Source of the DNA: Chloroflexota bacterium
GTDB taxonomy: Bacteria > Chloroflexota > Dehalococcoidia > GIF9 > AB-539-J10
Direction of reading: 5' to 3'
NCBI GenBank assembly: GCA_013388845.1
Contig: JACAEN010000005.1
Location: 1-59,884, forward strand
Length of the DNA: 59,884 bases
Both the position numbers and the translations under genes were made by a program. Each line of letters opens with the position of its first letter. The stretch's first letter is position 1. Under the pieces are notes generated by a model. The model was not told where the DNA came from. It saw only the letters and a program-made list of their open reading frames with translations, and did not search any database. Shown piece by piece: positions 7,584-18,469 of this stretch.

Positions 7584-10028
7584 TTAACGCTGATTTCGCA
7601 GATTTTCATCCTGCCGGAAAACCCAGGTAGCCGAAGCCACGCTATCATCTTCGGCTAAATTCATTAGCCTGGCTCCCCGGCCAGCCCTGCTCTGAATCGG
7701 GACCTGTGCCATAGGAATGTTCACTACATTGCCCTTAGCTGACAATATCACCAGAGAGCCTTGTGGGTAGACAAGTTTGGACACAGCTAGATTGCCTGTT
7801 TTGGGGCTAACTCTATAAGTCCTCACTCCTTTGCTTCCCCTATTGTGAATTGGATATTTGTTTATCGAGGTCAGCTTGCCAAACCCCTTTTCGGTCACTG
7901 TGAGAACGTGAGCATCGGGGAAGACAATACCCATGCCCACAACATAATCGTCAACAAGAGAAATACCGCGAACGCCACCACTAGTTCGAGAGGCATTCCT
8001 CAAGTTTTTGACCTTGAATCTAATCGCCTTTCCATTCCGAGTCACCAGGATAGCCTCGTCTTCATCAGCAACTACACCGGCTGAAGTCAGTCTATCTTCC
8101 TTTTTGAGCCTCATGGCAATAATGCCATTCCTTCTTATCGAAGCAAACTCTCCCAGGGCGGTCTTTTTTATCACGCCACCCCTAGTAGCCATTAATAAGA
8201 ACTTATCTTGGGGAAAGCTTGCCATGGCTAATAACACAGTTACTTCGTCTTTCAAGTCAATAGGTAATAAATTGACTAAGGCTATCCCTTTGGCAGTGCG
8301 GGAGGAATCCTCAGGAACTTCGTGACACTTAAGACAGTAAACTTTACCAGCGCTGGTAAAGAACAGGAGATTATCGTGGGTGTCAGCTACCAGGATATGA
8401 TTCACTGTATCACCACCCCGTGTTATCATTCCCGTGATGCCTTTTCCGCCACGATGTTGCAGCCGATAAGTGCTGGCGGGAATCCTCTTAATAAATCCGT
8501 TGCTAGTTAAGGTAACTACCATTGCCTCATGCGGAACGAGGTCCTCTGTACGAAACTCTTCAATTTCCTCTGCTTTCACTACGGTTCGTCGGGAATCACC
8601 ATACTTTGATTTAAGTTCCTTAGCATCCTGGGCAACGAGTGAGAATACTTTCCGAGGATTAGCTAACAAATCCTCCAGATAGGAAATATTTTTAATCACA
8701 GCGGCATATTCCTCAGTTATTTTGTCTTGCTCTAGCTTAGCCAATCTACGAAGCGGCATATCCAGGATAGCTTGCGCTTGAATCTGCGACAGAGCGAAAG
8801 ACGTCATTAGATTGGCGCGAGCAGACTCTACGGTTTGGGACTGCCGAATAATTTTGATCACTTGCTCCAGATTGTTTAGGGCGATTCTGAAGCCTTCGAG
8901 GATATGAGCCCTGTCCTTGGCTTTATCAAGTTCAAACTGAGACCTCCTAGTGATGACCTGAAAACGAAAGTCAATATAATAGGTTAGCGCCTCTTTAAGA
9001 TTAATTACTTTAGGTTGTCCGTCGACCAGGGCCACCATATTGATGTAAAAGGCAGATTGCATCGCGGTATACTTGTAGAGGTTATTGAGTATCTGTTGAG
9101 GTTGTGCCTCTTTTTTGAGTTCAATAACAATCCGCATACCTTCCCTATCTGATTCATCACGCACCTCGGCTATTCCTGAAATTTTCTTCACTTTAGCCAG
9201 CTCAGCTATCCTCTCCACCAGAGCTGCCTTGTTTACCTGATAGGGAAGTTCAGTAATGACTATTTGCCTCTTGCCGGCCTTGGTAGTCAGTTCGTTGGCT
9301 TTAGCCCGGAGTATAAGTTTTCCCTGCCCTGTAGTGTAAGCATTCTCTATGCCTCCTTTCCCCCAGATTATGCCGCCAGTAGGAAAGTCGGGGCCTTTGA
9401 CCAAATCTAGAAGCTCATCTACAGTAGCTTGGGGATTATCAATGAGATACACAATGGCATCACATATCTCGCCCAAGTTATGAGGAGGGATGTTAGTGGC
9501 CATTCCTACAGCTATGCCTGAAGAACCACTGACTAGCAGGTTTGGCAATCTAGCCGGTAGAACAGAGGGTTCCTGGAGAGAGCCATCGAAGTTGGGCACG
9601 AAGTCGACGGTATTTTTTTCGATATCAACTAGCATTTCCTCGGCAATTTCGGAAAGGCGAGCTTCGGTATACCTCATTGCCGCTGGTGGATCATTATCAA
9701 CGCTGCCAAAATTACCCTGCCCATCAACTAAGGGATATCTTAGAGAGAAATCCTGAGCCATGCGTACCATGGCTTCATATACAGGGGCGTCTCCATGGGG
9801 GTGATACTTTCCCAAGACTTCGCCAACAATGCGGGCGCTCTTTTTGTATGGGCTGTTGTGTCGCAACCCTAAGCCATCTATAGCGTATAAAACACGTCGC
9901 TGCACCGGCTTCAAGCCATCACGTACATCAGGCAGGGCTCGGGCGACGATGACGCTCATAGCATAGTCCAGATAGGAGCTTTTCAGTTCCTCTTCGATAT
10001 CGACAGGCTTTACTATTGCAGCTTCCAT
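7584..10028 (-). CDS. gyrA: DNA gyrase subunit A
   Basis: Gyrase A breaks and rejoins DNA while gyrase introduces negative supercoils. The 814-residue product has the winged-helix breakage domain with [17 protein letters not shown] and the catalytic tyrosine in AMRYTEAR (about residue 120). A six-bladed C-terminal domain carries a GyrA box with QHRGGKGI, which favours gyrase over topoisomerase IV. The start ATG shares its first base with the last base of the TGA of the upstream TPR gene, so translation is probably coupled; an upstream TTG is less likely. In the quinolone-determining region the usual Ser is Ala and the usual Asp is Glu. gyrB is not in the window. Confidence 0.97.
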   Translation of the reverse strand: MEAAIVKPVDIEEELKSSYLDYAMSVIVARALPDVRDGLKPVQRRVLYAIDGLGLRHNSPYKKSARIVGEVLGKYHPHGDAPVYEAMVRMAQDFSLRYPLVDGQGNFGSVDNDPPAAMRYTEARLSEIAEEMLVDIEKNTVDFVPNFDGSLQEPSVLPARLPNLLVSGSSGIAVGMATNIPPHNLGEICDAIVYLIDNPQATVDELLDLVKGPDFPTGGIIWGKGGIENAYTTGQGKLILRAKANELTTKAGKRQIVITELPYQVNKAALVERIAELAKVKKISGIAEVRDESDREGMRIVIELKKEAQPQQILNNLYKYTAMQSAFYINMVALVDGQPKVINLKEALTYYIDFRFQVITRRSQFELDKAKDRAHILEGFRIALNNLEQVIKIIRQSQTVESARANLMTSFALSQIQAQAILDMPLRRLAKLEQDKITEEYAAVIKNISYLEDLLANPRKVFSLVAQDAKELKSKYGDSRRTVVKAEEIEEFRTEDLVPHEAMVVTLTSNGFIKRIPASTYRLQHRGGKGITGMITRGGDTVNHILVADTHDNLLFFTSAGKVYCLKCHEVPEDSSRTAKGIALVNLLPIDLKDEVTVLLAMASFPQDKFLLMATRGGVIKKTALGEFASIRRNGIIAMRLKKEDRLTSAGVVADEDEAILVTRNGKAIRFKVKNLRNASRTSGGVRGISLVDDYVVGMGIVFPDAHVLTVTEKGFGKLTSINKYPIHNRGSKGVRTYRVSPKTGNLAVSKLVYPQGSLVILSAKGNVVNIPMAQVPIQSRAGRGARLMNLAEDDSVASATWVFRQDENLRNQR

Positions 10029-10924
10029 CAAATCTCGGTTCCTCTCTCACCATCTTCACCGACGACGGTGAAACCTTCAGGCAAAGATTCCTCTTCGGGG
10101 CCAGGGTATTCTTCTTCCTCAGAATATTCAAACTCAGGAGGGATCTCACTTTCGTCGGCAATGATTCCGCGCCTGAGAAGGCTTTCTTTAATACGCGTGC
10201 GCATATGCTCGGTAGCTTTAACGGGGAAGGAGGGACGTCCCAGCTGGCTGGGATGTTGGTACACTTCTTTGATAATCACCTGCACTTTACCTTCTTCTAC
10301 ATTGAGAATTGCGGCATCGTATCTATTGCCACCCCGCATTAGTTTGATGAGGCGCAGTCCTTGTCTCGGCTCTACCTCTCCCAGATATTCACCGCTCTCA
10401 CTCGACACAATCAGGTGCTGCCCTTTTGCTTCCAAGTGCACGTGGTCACCAAATCCCATCTTAGCTAGAACATTGGCTGGAGCCACATTGTGAATGTTCA
10501 CCACCCCGGCCTTGCCAATCTCAGTAATGAAGAGGTCCAGAGCAACTCTTCGAGCTCGCCCCGATTTCATTGCGGGCGATCTCGAGGCTTTCCGGGAGGC
10601 CCTCTTCAAATTCGCCATGGACTCCGATAAGCTAGTTAAACGGGCCAGGTTTTTCTTGGCAATAGCATTCTCAGGGCTAAGCTCTAGAGCCTTAAGATAG
10701 GCTTCCTTAGCTCCGTCAAAATTCCCTAACTCTGTCAGAGCGCGGCCAAGACGATTATAGGCCTCGACATCGCCGGGAAATTTCTCAATTATGTTCCTGT
10801 TTACTGCTTCAGCCTCCTCCCACCTACCCTGAAGGGCTAAATCTATGGCTTCCTTGCTCAGTCGCTGCCTTAATCGAGCCTTCTCTTCATCTTCTTGTTG
10901 GTAAGAGGGCATATACATTTCCAT
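10028..10924 (-). CDS. Tetratricopeptide-repeat protein coupled to gyrA
   Basis: 298 residues. Residues about 20-95 hold two TPR units ([17 protein letters not shown] and the [16 protein letters not shown] region). A basic linker ([20 protein letters not shown]) follows. The middle domain has beta-rich phrases such as [19 protein letters not shown] and [19 protein letters not shown], and the tail is strongly acidic ([14 protein letters not shown]). I do not know a function. The TGA overlaps the gyrA ATG by one base. Transcription probably begins at a TTGACA-18-AATTAT promoter that leaves almost no leader. Confidence 0.8.
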   Translation of the reverse strand: MEMYMPSYQQEDEEKARLRQRLSKEAIDLALQGRWEEAEAVNRNIIEKFPGDVEAYNRLGRALTELGNFDGAKEAYLKALELSPENAIAKKNLARLTSLSESMANLKRASRKASRSPAMKSGRARRVALDLFITEIGKAGVVNIHNVAPANVLAKMGFGDHVHLEAKGQHLIVSSESGEYLGEVEPRQGLRLIKLMRGGNRYDAAILNVEEGKVQVIIKEVYQHPSQLGRPSFPVKATEHMRTRIKESLLRRGIIADESEIPPEFEYSEEEEYPGPEEESLPEGFTVVGEDGERGTEI

Positions 10925-10932
10925 AAAAGCTT

Positions 10933-10962
10933 ATAATTACGATGTTAAGCTGGGAATGTCAA
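10933..10962 (-). promoter_or_regulatory. Promoter of the TPR-gyrA operon, leaderless arrangement
   Basis: A perfect -35 TTGACA (10957-10962) lies 18 bases from AATTAT (10933-10938), with only 8 bases between the -10 and the ATG at 10924. The -35 lies inside the 3' end of lysC. No Shine-Dalgarno is visible. Confidence 0.55.
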
Positions 10963-12179
10963 GTTTGTTTCTCGAGCTCAAAAGCTTGGTGCAGCGCCTG
11001 AACAGCGTCTTTAACCTTATCCTCAGAAATAATACAAGTTATTCTTATCTCGGAAGTGGTAATTAGCTGAATGTTAATGCCCTTCTCGTAAAGAGCGCGA
11101 AACATCTTGGCAGCATAGCCTGGTGTATTTTGCATGCCCGTACCTACGATGCTGACTTTGGCCAGTGTAGAATCGGTAACGCATTGCTTGCCTCCCACTG
11201 ATTTAGCCACTGGCTCCACAATGGACATGGCCTTAAGTAAATCATTTCGAGCCACCGTAAACGTGAGATCGGTAATATTATTAATGCTGGCATTTTGAAC
11301 AATGGTATCTACACTTATGTTGGCTCTCGCTAGGGGCTCGAAAATTGCCGCCGCAATGCCAGGATGGTCGGGAACCCCGACTACGGTAATTTTAGCTACA
11401 TTGGTATCATGAGCGATACCCCTGACTTTGTTTTTAACTTCCATAGAGGCCTCCTTACAAATAATAGTACCCGGGCTGTCGCTAAAACTAGAAGCCACTA
11501 GTATGGGCATATTGTACAACCAGCCTAGTTCTACTGCTCGATTATGCATTACCTTGGCTCCATAAGTAGCCAGTTCTAACATCTCCTCATAGCCAATTTC
11601 CTTTAACTTTCGTGCTTGAGGAATAAGACGGGGGTCAGCAGTATAAACGCCTTCAACGTCGGTATATATTTGGCAAATCTCAGCACCCAGGCTAACAGCC
11701 AGGGCAACCGCCGTAGTATCAGAACCGCCGCGACCTAGAGTGGTAATGTCTTTTTTCCCGGTCACTCCTTGAAATCCAGCTACAATGACGATATTTCCCT
11801 TTCTCAATTCGCTGACCACTCTTTTCGCGTCAACCCGGAGAATCCGAGCTCGACTGTAACTGGAATCAGTCTGGATGCCTGCCTGAGCGCCGGTAAGGCT
11901 GATTGCCTTGTAACCCAAACTCCCTAGAGCCATGGCCAGAAGAGTGCTGGACACTATCTCCCCGGTGGACAACAGGACATCCAGCTCCCTGTCACTCGGC
12001 TGTTCGCTGATCTGGTAAGCTAATTTAATCAGGTCATCGGTGGTGTCTCCCATGGCGGAAACAACAACCACCACCTGATTTCCTTCGTCTTTGGCTTTAG
12101 CAACACGCCGGGCGACATTCTTGATTTTCTCGGCATCGGCTACCGAGCTACCACCATACTTCTGAACTATCAGTGCCAT
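10959..12179 (-). CDS. lysC: Aspartate kinase
   Basis: It phosphorylates aspartate, the first step to lysine, threonine and methionine. The 406-residue protein has the expected length for a monofunctional aspartokinase. It begins [15 protein letters not shown] (KYGGSS substrate and ATP motif) and carries [13 protein letters not shown] and [12 protein letters not shown] in the kinase domain. Two C-terminal ACT modules follow ([15 protein letters not shown] and [16 protein letters not shown]), implying feedback control by an amino acid. GAGGTGAAACG precedes the ATG, which overlaps the end of apgM by 10 bases. asd lies 1.5 kb away on the other strand. Confidence 0.97.
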   Translation of the reverse strand: MALIVQKYGGSSVADAEKIKNVARRVAKAKDEGNQVVVVVSAMGDTTDDLIKLAYQISEQPSDRELDVLLSTGEIVSSTLLAMALGSLGYKAISLTGAQAGIQTDSSYSRARILRVDAKRVVSELRKGNIVIVAGFQGVTGKKDITTLGRGGSDTTAVALAVSLGAEICQIYTDVEGVYTADPRLIPQARKLKEIGYEEMLELATYGAKVMHNRAVELGWLYNMPILVASSFSDSPGTIICKEASMEVKNKVRGIAHDTNVAKITVVGVPDHPGIAAAIFEPLARANISVDTIVQNASINNITDLTFTVARNDLLKAMSIVEPVAKSVGGKQCVTDSTLAKVSIVGTGMQNTPGYAAKMFRALYEKGINIQLITTSEIRITCIISEDKVKDAVQALHQAFELEKQT

Positions 12180-13369
12180 CGTTTCACCTCTATTAGCTTG
12201 CCCATAATATTATACCCTTCCTTAATAAAAAAGCCTGTGCTCTTGGCTTCTCTCTCCGTGAATCTGTTTGCCCCATTGGGGCTAAATCCCGGTCCCCAGA
12301 ATACAAATGGAACAGGCTCGGCAACATGGGTCTGAACCTCGATCGGCGTTGGATGGTCGGGCAGAACAAGCATCCGCAGGGCGTCCTTATTCCAAGAGCG
12401 AAGCCGACTCACAATCTCTTTATCTACCTTCTGAATAGCCTCTATTTTATCTTTAACTAAGCCGGCATGAGCTGCCTCATCCGTTGCCTCTACATGAATA
12501 AGCACCATATCGTGTTTCTTGAGCGCTTCCAGAGCACCTTTGGCCTGGGCAACGTAATCATTGTTGAGGTCGCCAGTGACGCCGGGGGTGTCCAGTATCT
12601 CAATGCCTGTCGTGCGGGCCAAGCCTCTCATGATATCCACTCCCGAGGTCATGGCAGCATCAAGCCCATAGACCGCTCTGAAAGCTGGCATGTCGGGTAT
12701 TTTACCACTGCCCCAGAAAAGCCAAATCATGGTAGCGGGAATATCGCCGCGTGCTCTTCGTTGCAAATTTACCGAGTGGTCACGAAGGACAAGCTCAGAG
12801 CGCGCCATAAGCTCTCTTAGTAGGTCGCTCCCAGGCCCCTTGGGGAGAAATTCACCAATAGGCTTATCCGGGATATCATGCGGTGGAGTGCAACTAGCCA
12901 GAAGGGTATCCTCTCTTCCTTTTATCTTGCATATATGTCTATAGCTCACACCAGGATAAAAATGCACTTCATCGCTGCCCAGCTTTTCGTTCAAAGCAGC
13001 AATGAGATCTTGAGCTTCGGGAGTACTGATATGCCCGCAACTATAGCTCCACATCCTGCCCTTGCGAACGGCTACCAAATTGCAGCGAAAAACGACCTCG
13101 CCTTCGTTAATAGGAATGCCCATGCCACGAGCCTCAATCGCACTCCGCCCCCGATAATATACCTGAGGGTCATAACCTAAGACAGACATGCAGGCGCAGG
13201 CGCTGCTGGGTTCCATCCCCGGGGGCACGGTGCGAACCAGCCCGACAACGCCTGCCTTGGCCATAGCATCCATGTTGGGAGAGTGTGCCAATTCCAGGCA
13301 AGTCTTCCCGCCATACTTGGGCAGTGGCCAACCTGCTGCACCGTCAATTATTAAAACGCAATACTTCAT
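12170..13369 (-). CDS. apgM: Cofactor-independent phosphoglycerate mutase, archaeal type (aPGAM)
   Basis: It interconverts 3- and 2-phosphoglycerate in glycolysis or gluconeogenesis, in the alkaline-phosphatase superfamily. The product is 399 residues. It starts [21 protein letters not shown], with the metal-binding Asp in IDGAAG, then [14 protein letters not shown] around the nucleophile region, and [13 protein letters not shown] and LVLPDHPTP further on. The start at 13369 is chosen because the longer open frame runs into a palindromic repeat at 13391-13465. The archaeal-type family also occurs in many bacteria including Chloroflexota. It overlaps lysC by 10 bases. Confidence 0.92.
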   Translation of the reverse strand: MKYCVLIIDGAAGWPLPKYGGKTCLELAHSPNMDAMAKAGVVGLVRTVPPGMEPSSACACMSVLGYDPQVYYRGRSAIEARGMGIPINEGEVVFRCNLVAVRKGRMWSYSCGHISTPEAQDLIAALNEKLGSDEVHFYPGVSYRHICKIKGREDTLLASCTPPHDIPDKPIGEFLPKGPGSDLLRELMARSELVLRDHSVNLQRRARGDIPATMIWLFWGSGKIPDMPAFRAVYGLDAAMTSGVDIMRGLARTTGIEILDTPGVTGDLNNDYVAQAKGALEALKKHDMVLIHVEATDEAAHAGLVKDKIEAIQKVDKEIVSRLRSWNKDALRMLVLPDHPTPIEVQTHVAEPVPFVFWGPGFSPNGANRFTEREAKSTGFFIKEGYNIMGKLIEVKRWH

Positions 13370-13390
13370 TCCAAAATCCGGTTGCCCAGA

Positions 13391-13465
13391 TGTCACCCTG
13401 AGCGGAGCGAAGGGTCTCAAAGATTCTTCGGTCGTCCCGATGTATCGGGGCTCCTCAGAATGACA
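13391..13465. repeat. Palindromic interspersed element with terminal inverted repeats
   Basis: TGTCACCCTGAG at the left and CTCAGAATGACA at the right form imperfect inverted ends. The inside holds AGCGAAGGGTCTC and CCCGATGTATCGGGG. It lies directly upstream of apgM. Same family as 14787-14853 and 50069-50210. Confidence 0.75.
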
Positions 13466-13492
13466 ACAGGCTGAGCTGTTACTACTTCATTC

Positions 13493-13521
13493 TTGTCCTC
13501 TATGGTTAAACATCATATAAT
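13493..13521 (+). promoter_or_regulatory. Promoter for tRNA-Pro
   Basis: A -35 TTGTCC (13493-13498) and a perfect -10 TATAAT (13516-13521) are separated by 17 bases, with the tRNA beginning 11 bases later. asd probably shares the transcript. Confidence 0.7.
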
Positions 13522-13532
13522 AGCACAGACGG

Positions 13533-13605
<73 letters not shown>

Positions 13606-13675
13606 TTTGCTCGATAAAAAGAAGTGTAAGCTGTTTATGCCCAATCCGAAGATAAAAACAGAGCGGAGGGAAACT

Positions 13676-14755
13676 ATGATAAAAGCTGGAATTGTCGGAG
13701 CCACTGGCATAGTTGGTCAGCAATTTATTGTTGCTCTGAAGGGTCATCCCTGGATTGAAATTGCTGCCCTGGCTGCCTCCGAGAGGTCGGCAGGGCGCAG
13801 CTATAAAGAAGCCATAACTGATGCCCAGACTGGAGCCTTGCGCTGGTTCTGCCAGGAGCCTCCTGTGGAAGAGGTTATGGCCATGCCTGTCCAGAATGCC
13901 ACCGAAATGGATATCTCCGCCCTGGATATCGTCTTTTCCGCCATAGAGTCAGACCAGGCCAAGATTCTAGAACCGAAATTTGCCGCTGACAAACCAGTTA
14001 TCAGCACGGCCTCAGCCTTCCGCTATGATGAGGATGTGCCCATCCTAATTCCGGGCATCAACTCCGAGCATGCCAAACTAATTGATGTGCAAAGAAAAGG
14101 CCGGGGATGGAAAGGCTTCATTACTCCCATTCCCAACTGCACGACTACCGGGCTGGCCATAACCTTAAAACCAATTTACGAATCGTTCGGCATAAATGCC
14201 GTCATCATGACCTCTATGCAAGCACTGTCAGGGGCAGGCCGAAGCCCAGGAGTAATAGGACTGGACATCTTGGATAACATTATTCCCTACATAGTCGGGG
14301 AAGAAGAAAAGGTACAGCGTGAAACGCAGAAAATCCTGGGCAAAATTGTGAGTAGCTCTATTAGCCCCGCTAAGTTCAATGTAAGCTGCACCTGTACCCG
14401 TGTCAATGTCCGGGAAGGGCATACGGAATCGGTCTTCGTCTCGACACAGAAAGCCTGTGAGGTGAATGATGTTGCCAGGGTCATGAGGGAATACAGAGGC
14501 TCAGCCAACGAAGCTGAGCTGCCTTCAGCGCCCAAGCGCATGATAATAGTCCACGAAGACCCCTTTAGGCCTCAGCCAAGGCTTGACCGTGATGCTGAGG
14601 ATGGCATGGCCACCGTGGTGGGCAGAATCAGGAAGGACAACGTCCTGAAAAATGGCATCAAGTACCTTCTGGTATCCCACAACACCAAGATGGGCGCCGC
14701 CAAGGGCGCAGTTCTTGTCGCCGAGCTCCTTATCAGAGATGGGTATATTGCCTAG
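13676..14755 (+). CDS. asd: Aspartate-semialdehyde dehydrogenase, archaeal-type
   Basis: It reduces aspartyl phosphate to the semialdehyde, the step after lysC. The ATG at 13676 follows GGAGGGAAACT; a longer frame begins right after the tRNA and is not favoured. The 359-residue protein shows the NADP-binding GATGIVGQQF loop at about 8-17 and the active-site cysteine in PNCTTTGL (Cys155), the form usual in archaeal and Chloroflexi enzymes rather than the bacterial GNCS form. It also has CTCTRVNVREGHTES. It lies 70 bases after tRNA-Pro and probably shares its promoter. Confidence 0.95.
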   Translation: MIKAGIVGATGIVGQQFIVALKGHPWIEIAALAASERSAGRSYKEAITDAQTGALRWFCQEPPVEEVMAMPVQNATEMDISALDIVFSAIESDQAKILEPKFAADKPVISTASAFRYDEDVPILIPGINSEHAKLIDVQRKGRGWKGFITPIPNCTTTGLAITLKPIYESFGINAVIMTSMQALSGAGRSPGVIGLDILDNIIPYIVGEEEKVQRETQKILGKIVSSSISPAKFNVSCTCTRVNVREGHTESVFVSTQKACEVNDVARVMREYRGSANEAELPSAPKRMIIVHEDPFRPQPRLDRDAEDGMATVVGRIRKDNVLKNGIKYLLVSHNTKMGAAKGAVLVAELLIRDGYIA

Positions 14756-14786
14756 TGGGCACCCCGCCAATAACTTCCCGAAGGCT

Positions 14787-14853
14787 GTCATTCTGAGGGG
14801 TCCCGATACATCGGGGCGAAGAATCTCTCAGATTCTTCGCCCCGCTCAGAATG
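14787..14853. repeat. Palindromic interspersed element
   Basis: CATTCTGAG (14789-14797) and CTCAGAATG (14845-14853) are perfect inverted ends. The core holds TCCCGATACATCGGGG and a GAAGAATC/GATTCTTC palindrome. It sits 30 bases after the asd stop. Confidence 0.8.
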
Positions 14854-15045
14854 GGGGGCAAGGGAAGGGCTCAGAATGGTGACCCCCTAATCAAATGACC
14901 TCCTTGGAAAATCGCAACCTTTGGCAGTGTGGGCATATATATTGTGAGCTAAGATTCTGGATGGATTGAACTCATTTCATGAATGGCCAAAATGGAACGG
15001 AAAATCCACGTTAAACAGATTCAATATATCAAGAGGAGGTAAGAA

Positions 15046-15777
15046 ATGAGAAAGAGGTTACTTATTGTGTTGGGGGTGGTGGCGGTTGGCTTGATTACCT
15101 ACGCAGTCCTTGCAGTGATATCCTCTTCGGTTCGCCTTGAATTCGATTTCCGTGACGGTGCGCAAGGCTGGCAAGCCGGCTTCGCGGAATATGCTCCGGA
15201 GATGGAGGATATGCAGCTTGAGGCAGGGATAAGGCCACTGCCATCCGAACTTGGCATAAATGGCACTGGCTATTACATTCAGGGCATGAACCACTCGGAT
15301 GACCTCTTCATGTTTCTCAAGCGTCGGTTGGGGTCTGAAGATGGTGTGGTGCTTGGTCAGAAGTACCGAGTAAAGTTCACTATTGTCTTTGCTTCCAATG
15401 CACCCAGCGGTGCCTATGGCATTGGTGGCTCCCCGGGCGAGTCTGTGTTCCTGAAAGCCGGCGCCTCCACGGTGGAGCCCGAGGTATACCTTGACCCTGA
15501 TGCTAACTATTACCTCATGAATGTGGACAAGGGATTAGGCAACGACGAGGCCGGGGGAGTAGCCTCAGTAGTTGGAGACATTGCCAATGGTCTTTCTGCC
15601 GAAGAGGTTGATTTACAAAACCCGCCTTACGTTTCTCTGAAGCGACAGCACGAACACACCGTCACTGCCAACCCCGACGGCGGGCTCTGGTTGCTGGTCG
15701 GTACAGACTCCGGGTTTGAGGGGCTCACCGGCATCTACTATCAGCGCATAGCCGTTACCCTGACGCCTGTGAAATAA
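15046..15777 (+). CDS. Conserved exported protein of unknown function
   Basis: The 243-residue product starts with a signal anchor (MRKRLLIVLGVV core) behind AGGAGGTAAGAA. The outside part reads FDFRDGAQGW, GINGTGYYIQG, NHSDDLFMFLKRRLG, YRVKFTIVFASNAPSG, GIGGSPGESV and WLLVGTDSGFEG. These phrases recur in a family of uncharacterised secreted bacterial proteins with a beta-sandwich look. I know of no assigned activity. Its last 23 bases overlap the 3' end of the convergent DUF2330 gene. Confidence 0.7.
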   Translation: MRKRLLIVLGVVAVGLITYAVLAVISSSVRLEFDFRDGAQGWQAGFAEYAPEMEDMQLEAGIRPLPSELGINGTGYYIQGMNHSDDLFMFLKRRLGSEDGVVLGQKYRVKFTIVFASNAPSGAYGIGGSPGESVFLKAGASTVEPEVYLDPDANYYLMNVDKGLGNDEAGGVASVVGDIANGLSAEEVDLQNPPYVSLKRQHEHTVTANPDGGLWLLVGTDSGFEGLTGIYYQRIAVTLTPVK

Positions 15778-16843
15778 TAGTCCTTCGACGTCTTCGCCAG
15801 AGGTAAAGCCCGAACACAGGCCCGATCATTGTTGCCAGCACAATAATATCGTCGCCCTGTGCGTGAGTCTCGGTAAGTGAATCCAAAGAATCCGCTTCCG
15901 CATACGTAATTAGCTCGATATCTACCATTTGCTCAGCATCGATCCAACCTCTCAATTTGGTCAGGTAGAATTCGTCACCAGGCAAATAAGTGGAAACCAG
16001 CTCGGGTAGTATCTCATACTCAGACAGGTCCTCAGCGATAGACACGTTGCTCCCGAATTCCAAGGTAAACGCGTTTTCTGTCCAGTTACCATATCCAAAA
16101 TATAACGGGTATTGTTCGGGCATCATTATATGGTCAGCAAACACATACAAAAGCACTTGAGGTTCCGTCGCACTGAGCGAGGAGATTCGCAATGGATAGA
16201 CTATCTTGTCGGAGGCAAAGCTCAGTACTATGGGCTCAATGGCGCCCTCTGCTAAGGATTGATCGGTTTCTTCGTCAACTGCGTTGATCCTGGTGGCTAC
16301 AAAGTACCATTCCTTCTCGATATACTCGCTGATGACTTCTTCACCCCATGGCGGGAAAAAGTACCCATTTGTTAATAACCAGTCTATGAGTGCTGTTGCA
16401 TTCGTGGCTGATAATATGGCAGTAGAATAAGGACCGACCACCTTTTCTTCAATGACATCCACTCCACCTCCGCCCGCCGCACCACCAAAACACCCGAACC
16501 CACCCTCAGGAGGGGCGGGCGCCTCTGTCTTGGTGAAGTCGGCCAACTCCACAAACAACTCGGGGTCGCAAACTGTTATCTCAGGCTTGTTGGGCACGGG
16601 GATAACCCAGGCGAAGTCCTCAGCGTCACCCTCAAAGCTGACCGATAGAATCAGATGCTCGGTGCGATTCCCGGTAGCATTCCCTGTAACATTCCAGCAT
16701 AGTATGACAGCTCTCTGAGCCGATTCGTATAAGTCATATTCGGTGGAGCTTGGAAAGAATCCTCCGTCGGCAAGGACGGGAGTGGCTGTCGTTAGCAGAC
16801 AAAGAATGGCTACCAGCGCCGCAGTTATCACCTTCTTATTCAC
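15755..16843 (-). CDS. DUF2330 domain exported protein
   Basis: 362 residues with a signal peptide (cut near TPVLADGG), the DUF2330 hallmark DGGFFP after it, and FAWVIPVPNKPEI and GPYSTAILSATNATALIDWL in the body. A Gly/Cys-rich loop (GGFGCFGGAAGGGG) follows. Near the C-terminus lie a hydrophobic segment (ATMIGPVFGLYL) and a basic RRRRR stop, so it is probably membrane-tethered with the domain outside. The GTG start follows GGGAGGTGAAAT. Function of the domain unknown. It converges on and overlaps the gene at 15046. Confidence 0.8.
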   Translation of the reverse strand: MNKKVITAALVAILCLLTTATPVLADGGFFPSSTEYDLYESAQRAVILCWNVTGNATGNRTEHLILSVSFEGDAEDFAWVIPVPNKPEITVCDPELFVELADFTKTEAPAPPEGGFGCFGGAAGGGGVDVIEEKVVGPYSTAILSATNATALIDWLLTNGYFFPPWGEEVISEYIEKEWYFVATRINAVDEETDQSLAEGAIEPIVLSFASDKIVYPLRISSLSATEPQVLLYVFADHIMMPEQYPLYFGYGNWTENAFTLEFGSNVSIAEDLSEYEILPELVSTYLPGDEFYLTKLRGWIDAEQMVDIELITYAEADSLDSLTETHAQGDDIIVLATMIGPVFGLYLWRRRRRTIISQASG

Positions 16844-17257
16844 ATTTCACCTCCCTTCGCAATTGCCTGCTCGAGCAACGATTCTATTTACCCAGCGACG
16901 GCGCATCGTGTGATCCCTGTCATGCCCAAGCCCGCCACGAACCTGGCCAAGGCCGGCGGTTTCCTTTTCTTGTGTGAAGTATAACAGTCAAATGTTAAAA
17001 TCCCGTTAAGACGGAGCGACAGCTTGTCGCCTTGTTGTCTGGAGTCCGGAATGCTGAAGTCCAAATGTCGAAAGTCGAGGGTCTAGGCTACCTTCGTCAG
17101 CTGAGTTCTGCGTCCTTGAAACCGGTGATCACTGTTATATCGGCCTCGGGGCGAGAGAAATGCATGTGCTGGGACCGAGTGTCAAAAATTCGTCCATAGC
17201 TTGCATCCTGTGCTGGGGAACGCATTACGAAAGTTGGGCAGTGCTAATCGGTTTTTC
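16844..17257. other. Intergenic region, no gene seen
   Basis: About 414 bases between DUF2330 and the htpX end. A GCGACA/TGTCGC hairpin near 17020 lacks a T tract. Several AAGTC/GAAGTC direct words occur at 17050-17085. I find no convincing reading frame. Confidence 0.5.
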
Positions 17258-18454
17258 TCAGACTTGGTGTGTTCTGCCACAATGCGGGCACTTGATTTGT
17301 GGCTGTTTGAACTGAGGTGGGACTCGCAACCTGGCACCGCAGTTACAAGCAATGGTTTTATAGTTACTCAACCGCCACATCACATCTGAGGTCTCACGGG
17401 CCCGCTGTATCTCGTTTAGTTCCCCCGTTTCACCCTCTAGCCTTAAAGTTCTTACTGGGACTGTTTCGGCAGTAAGGCTGGCAGCGGGTATAACCCCCTG
17501 ACCTCCCCCGTGGACCTGGCGGTAAGCTTGGTCATATTCGTTAAACGAGGCACCAGCCATGGCACGCAGGATGCGTATCCTCTCTGATAGAGGTGGATGG
17601 GTGCTGGTGAGGTCACTGGCTTGCAGGCTTTTGCCACGGAAGGGATTGACAATATACATAGGTGCCGTAGCCTTATTGGCTGCTTTTAGCTGCCCGGTCG
17701 AGAGGCCTATCTTTTCCAGGGCTGAAGCCAGTCCTTCTGGATATCTGGTGTAGAGGGCCCCTGAAGCGTCTGCCAGGTATTCTCTCCTCCGGGAGATGGC
17801 GAAGTAAATAAGCTGTGCAAAAATCGGTGCCAGTATCATGAATACGAGTGCCACGACTAGAATTATTATATTGCCCCCGCCACCTCCTCTTGAGGAACTT
17901 CTTCTTGACCCGGCGCCGCTAAAAAACAAGAAACGTGACCCATAATAGGCCAGGATAACAATAGTGCCGAGCAGGACACTACACATGGCCATAAGCAGCA
18001 CGTCCCGATTTTTGATATGAGATATCTCATGGGCGATGACACCCTGCAATTCATCGCGGTTCAGTTTTTGTAGCAGTCCCGAGGTGATAGCTACGGACGC
18101 CCGATTGGGGTCACGGCCGGTGGCGAAGGCATTTAATGCCGGGTCATCAATGATGTATATATCGGGCATTTTCTCCAGACCAGAGGCAATTTTCATTTCC
18201 TCAACCACATTGTACAAGCGGGGGTGGTCATCGGGCCCAATTTTCTTGGCCCCATGCATGCTGAGCAGGATACTATCGCCCTGGAAATAACCGATTAAAC
18301 TTAGAATCGCCCATACTAGTATGGCGATAACTAAGCCGGCGACAACACTATCGAAGGCCAGGCCCAGAAAATAACCAATGAGGATCAGTAGTACTCCCAT
18401 ACCTATTGTCAGCACTACCGACCTTATTTGATTAGACCTAATCTGTTCCCACAC
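17258..18454 (-). CDS. M48 family metalloprotease, HtpX-like, with C-terminal zinc ribbon
   Basis: 398 residues. Two N-terminal membrane helices, then the M48 catalytic motif HEISH in GVIAHEISHIKNRD and two more helices around a Gly/Ser-rich loop. It carries the later REYLADASGA with the third zinc ligand Glu. Unlike E. coli HtpX (about 290 residues) it has an extra tail ending in two cysteine pairs (CNCG and CPHC), a zinc ribbon. It probably degrades damaged membrane proteins. The GTG start follows lemA by 15 bases, so the two genes are likely an operon, a pairing common in bacteria. Confidence 0.88.
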   Translation of the reverse strand: MWEQIRSNQIRSVVLTIGMGVLLILIGYFLGLAFDSVVAGLVIAILVWAILSLIGYFQGDSILLSMHGAKKIGPDDHPRLYNVVEEMKIASGLEKMPDIYIIDDPALNAFATGRDPNRASVAITSGLLQKLNRDELQGVIAHEISHIKNRDVLLMAMCSVLLGTIVILAYYGSRFLFFSGAGSRRSSSRGGGGGNIIILVVALVFMILAPIFAQLIYFAISRRREYLADASGALYTRYPEGLASALEKIGLSTGQLKAANKATAPMYIVNPFRGKSLQASDLTSTHPPLSERIRILRAMAGASFNEYDQAYRQVHGGGQGVIPAASLTAETVPVRTLRLEGETGELNEIQRARETSDVMWRLSNYKTIACNCGARLRVPPQFKQPQIKCPHCGRTHQV

Positions 18455-18469
18455 AGCTGAGGTGTCTTC

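Noticed and set aside
13370-13420. Longer N-terminus for apgM
   Set aside because: The extra codons lead into the palindromic repeat at 13391-13465; the natural start is the ATG at 13369 before YCVLIIDGA.
13607-13675. Longer N-terminus for asd
   Set aside because: It begins at the tRNA 3' end and the strong GGAGG sits just before the ATG at 13676.
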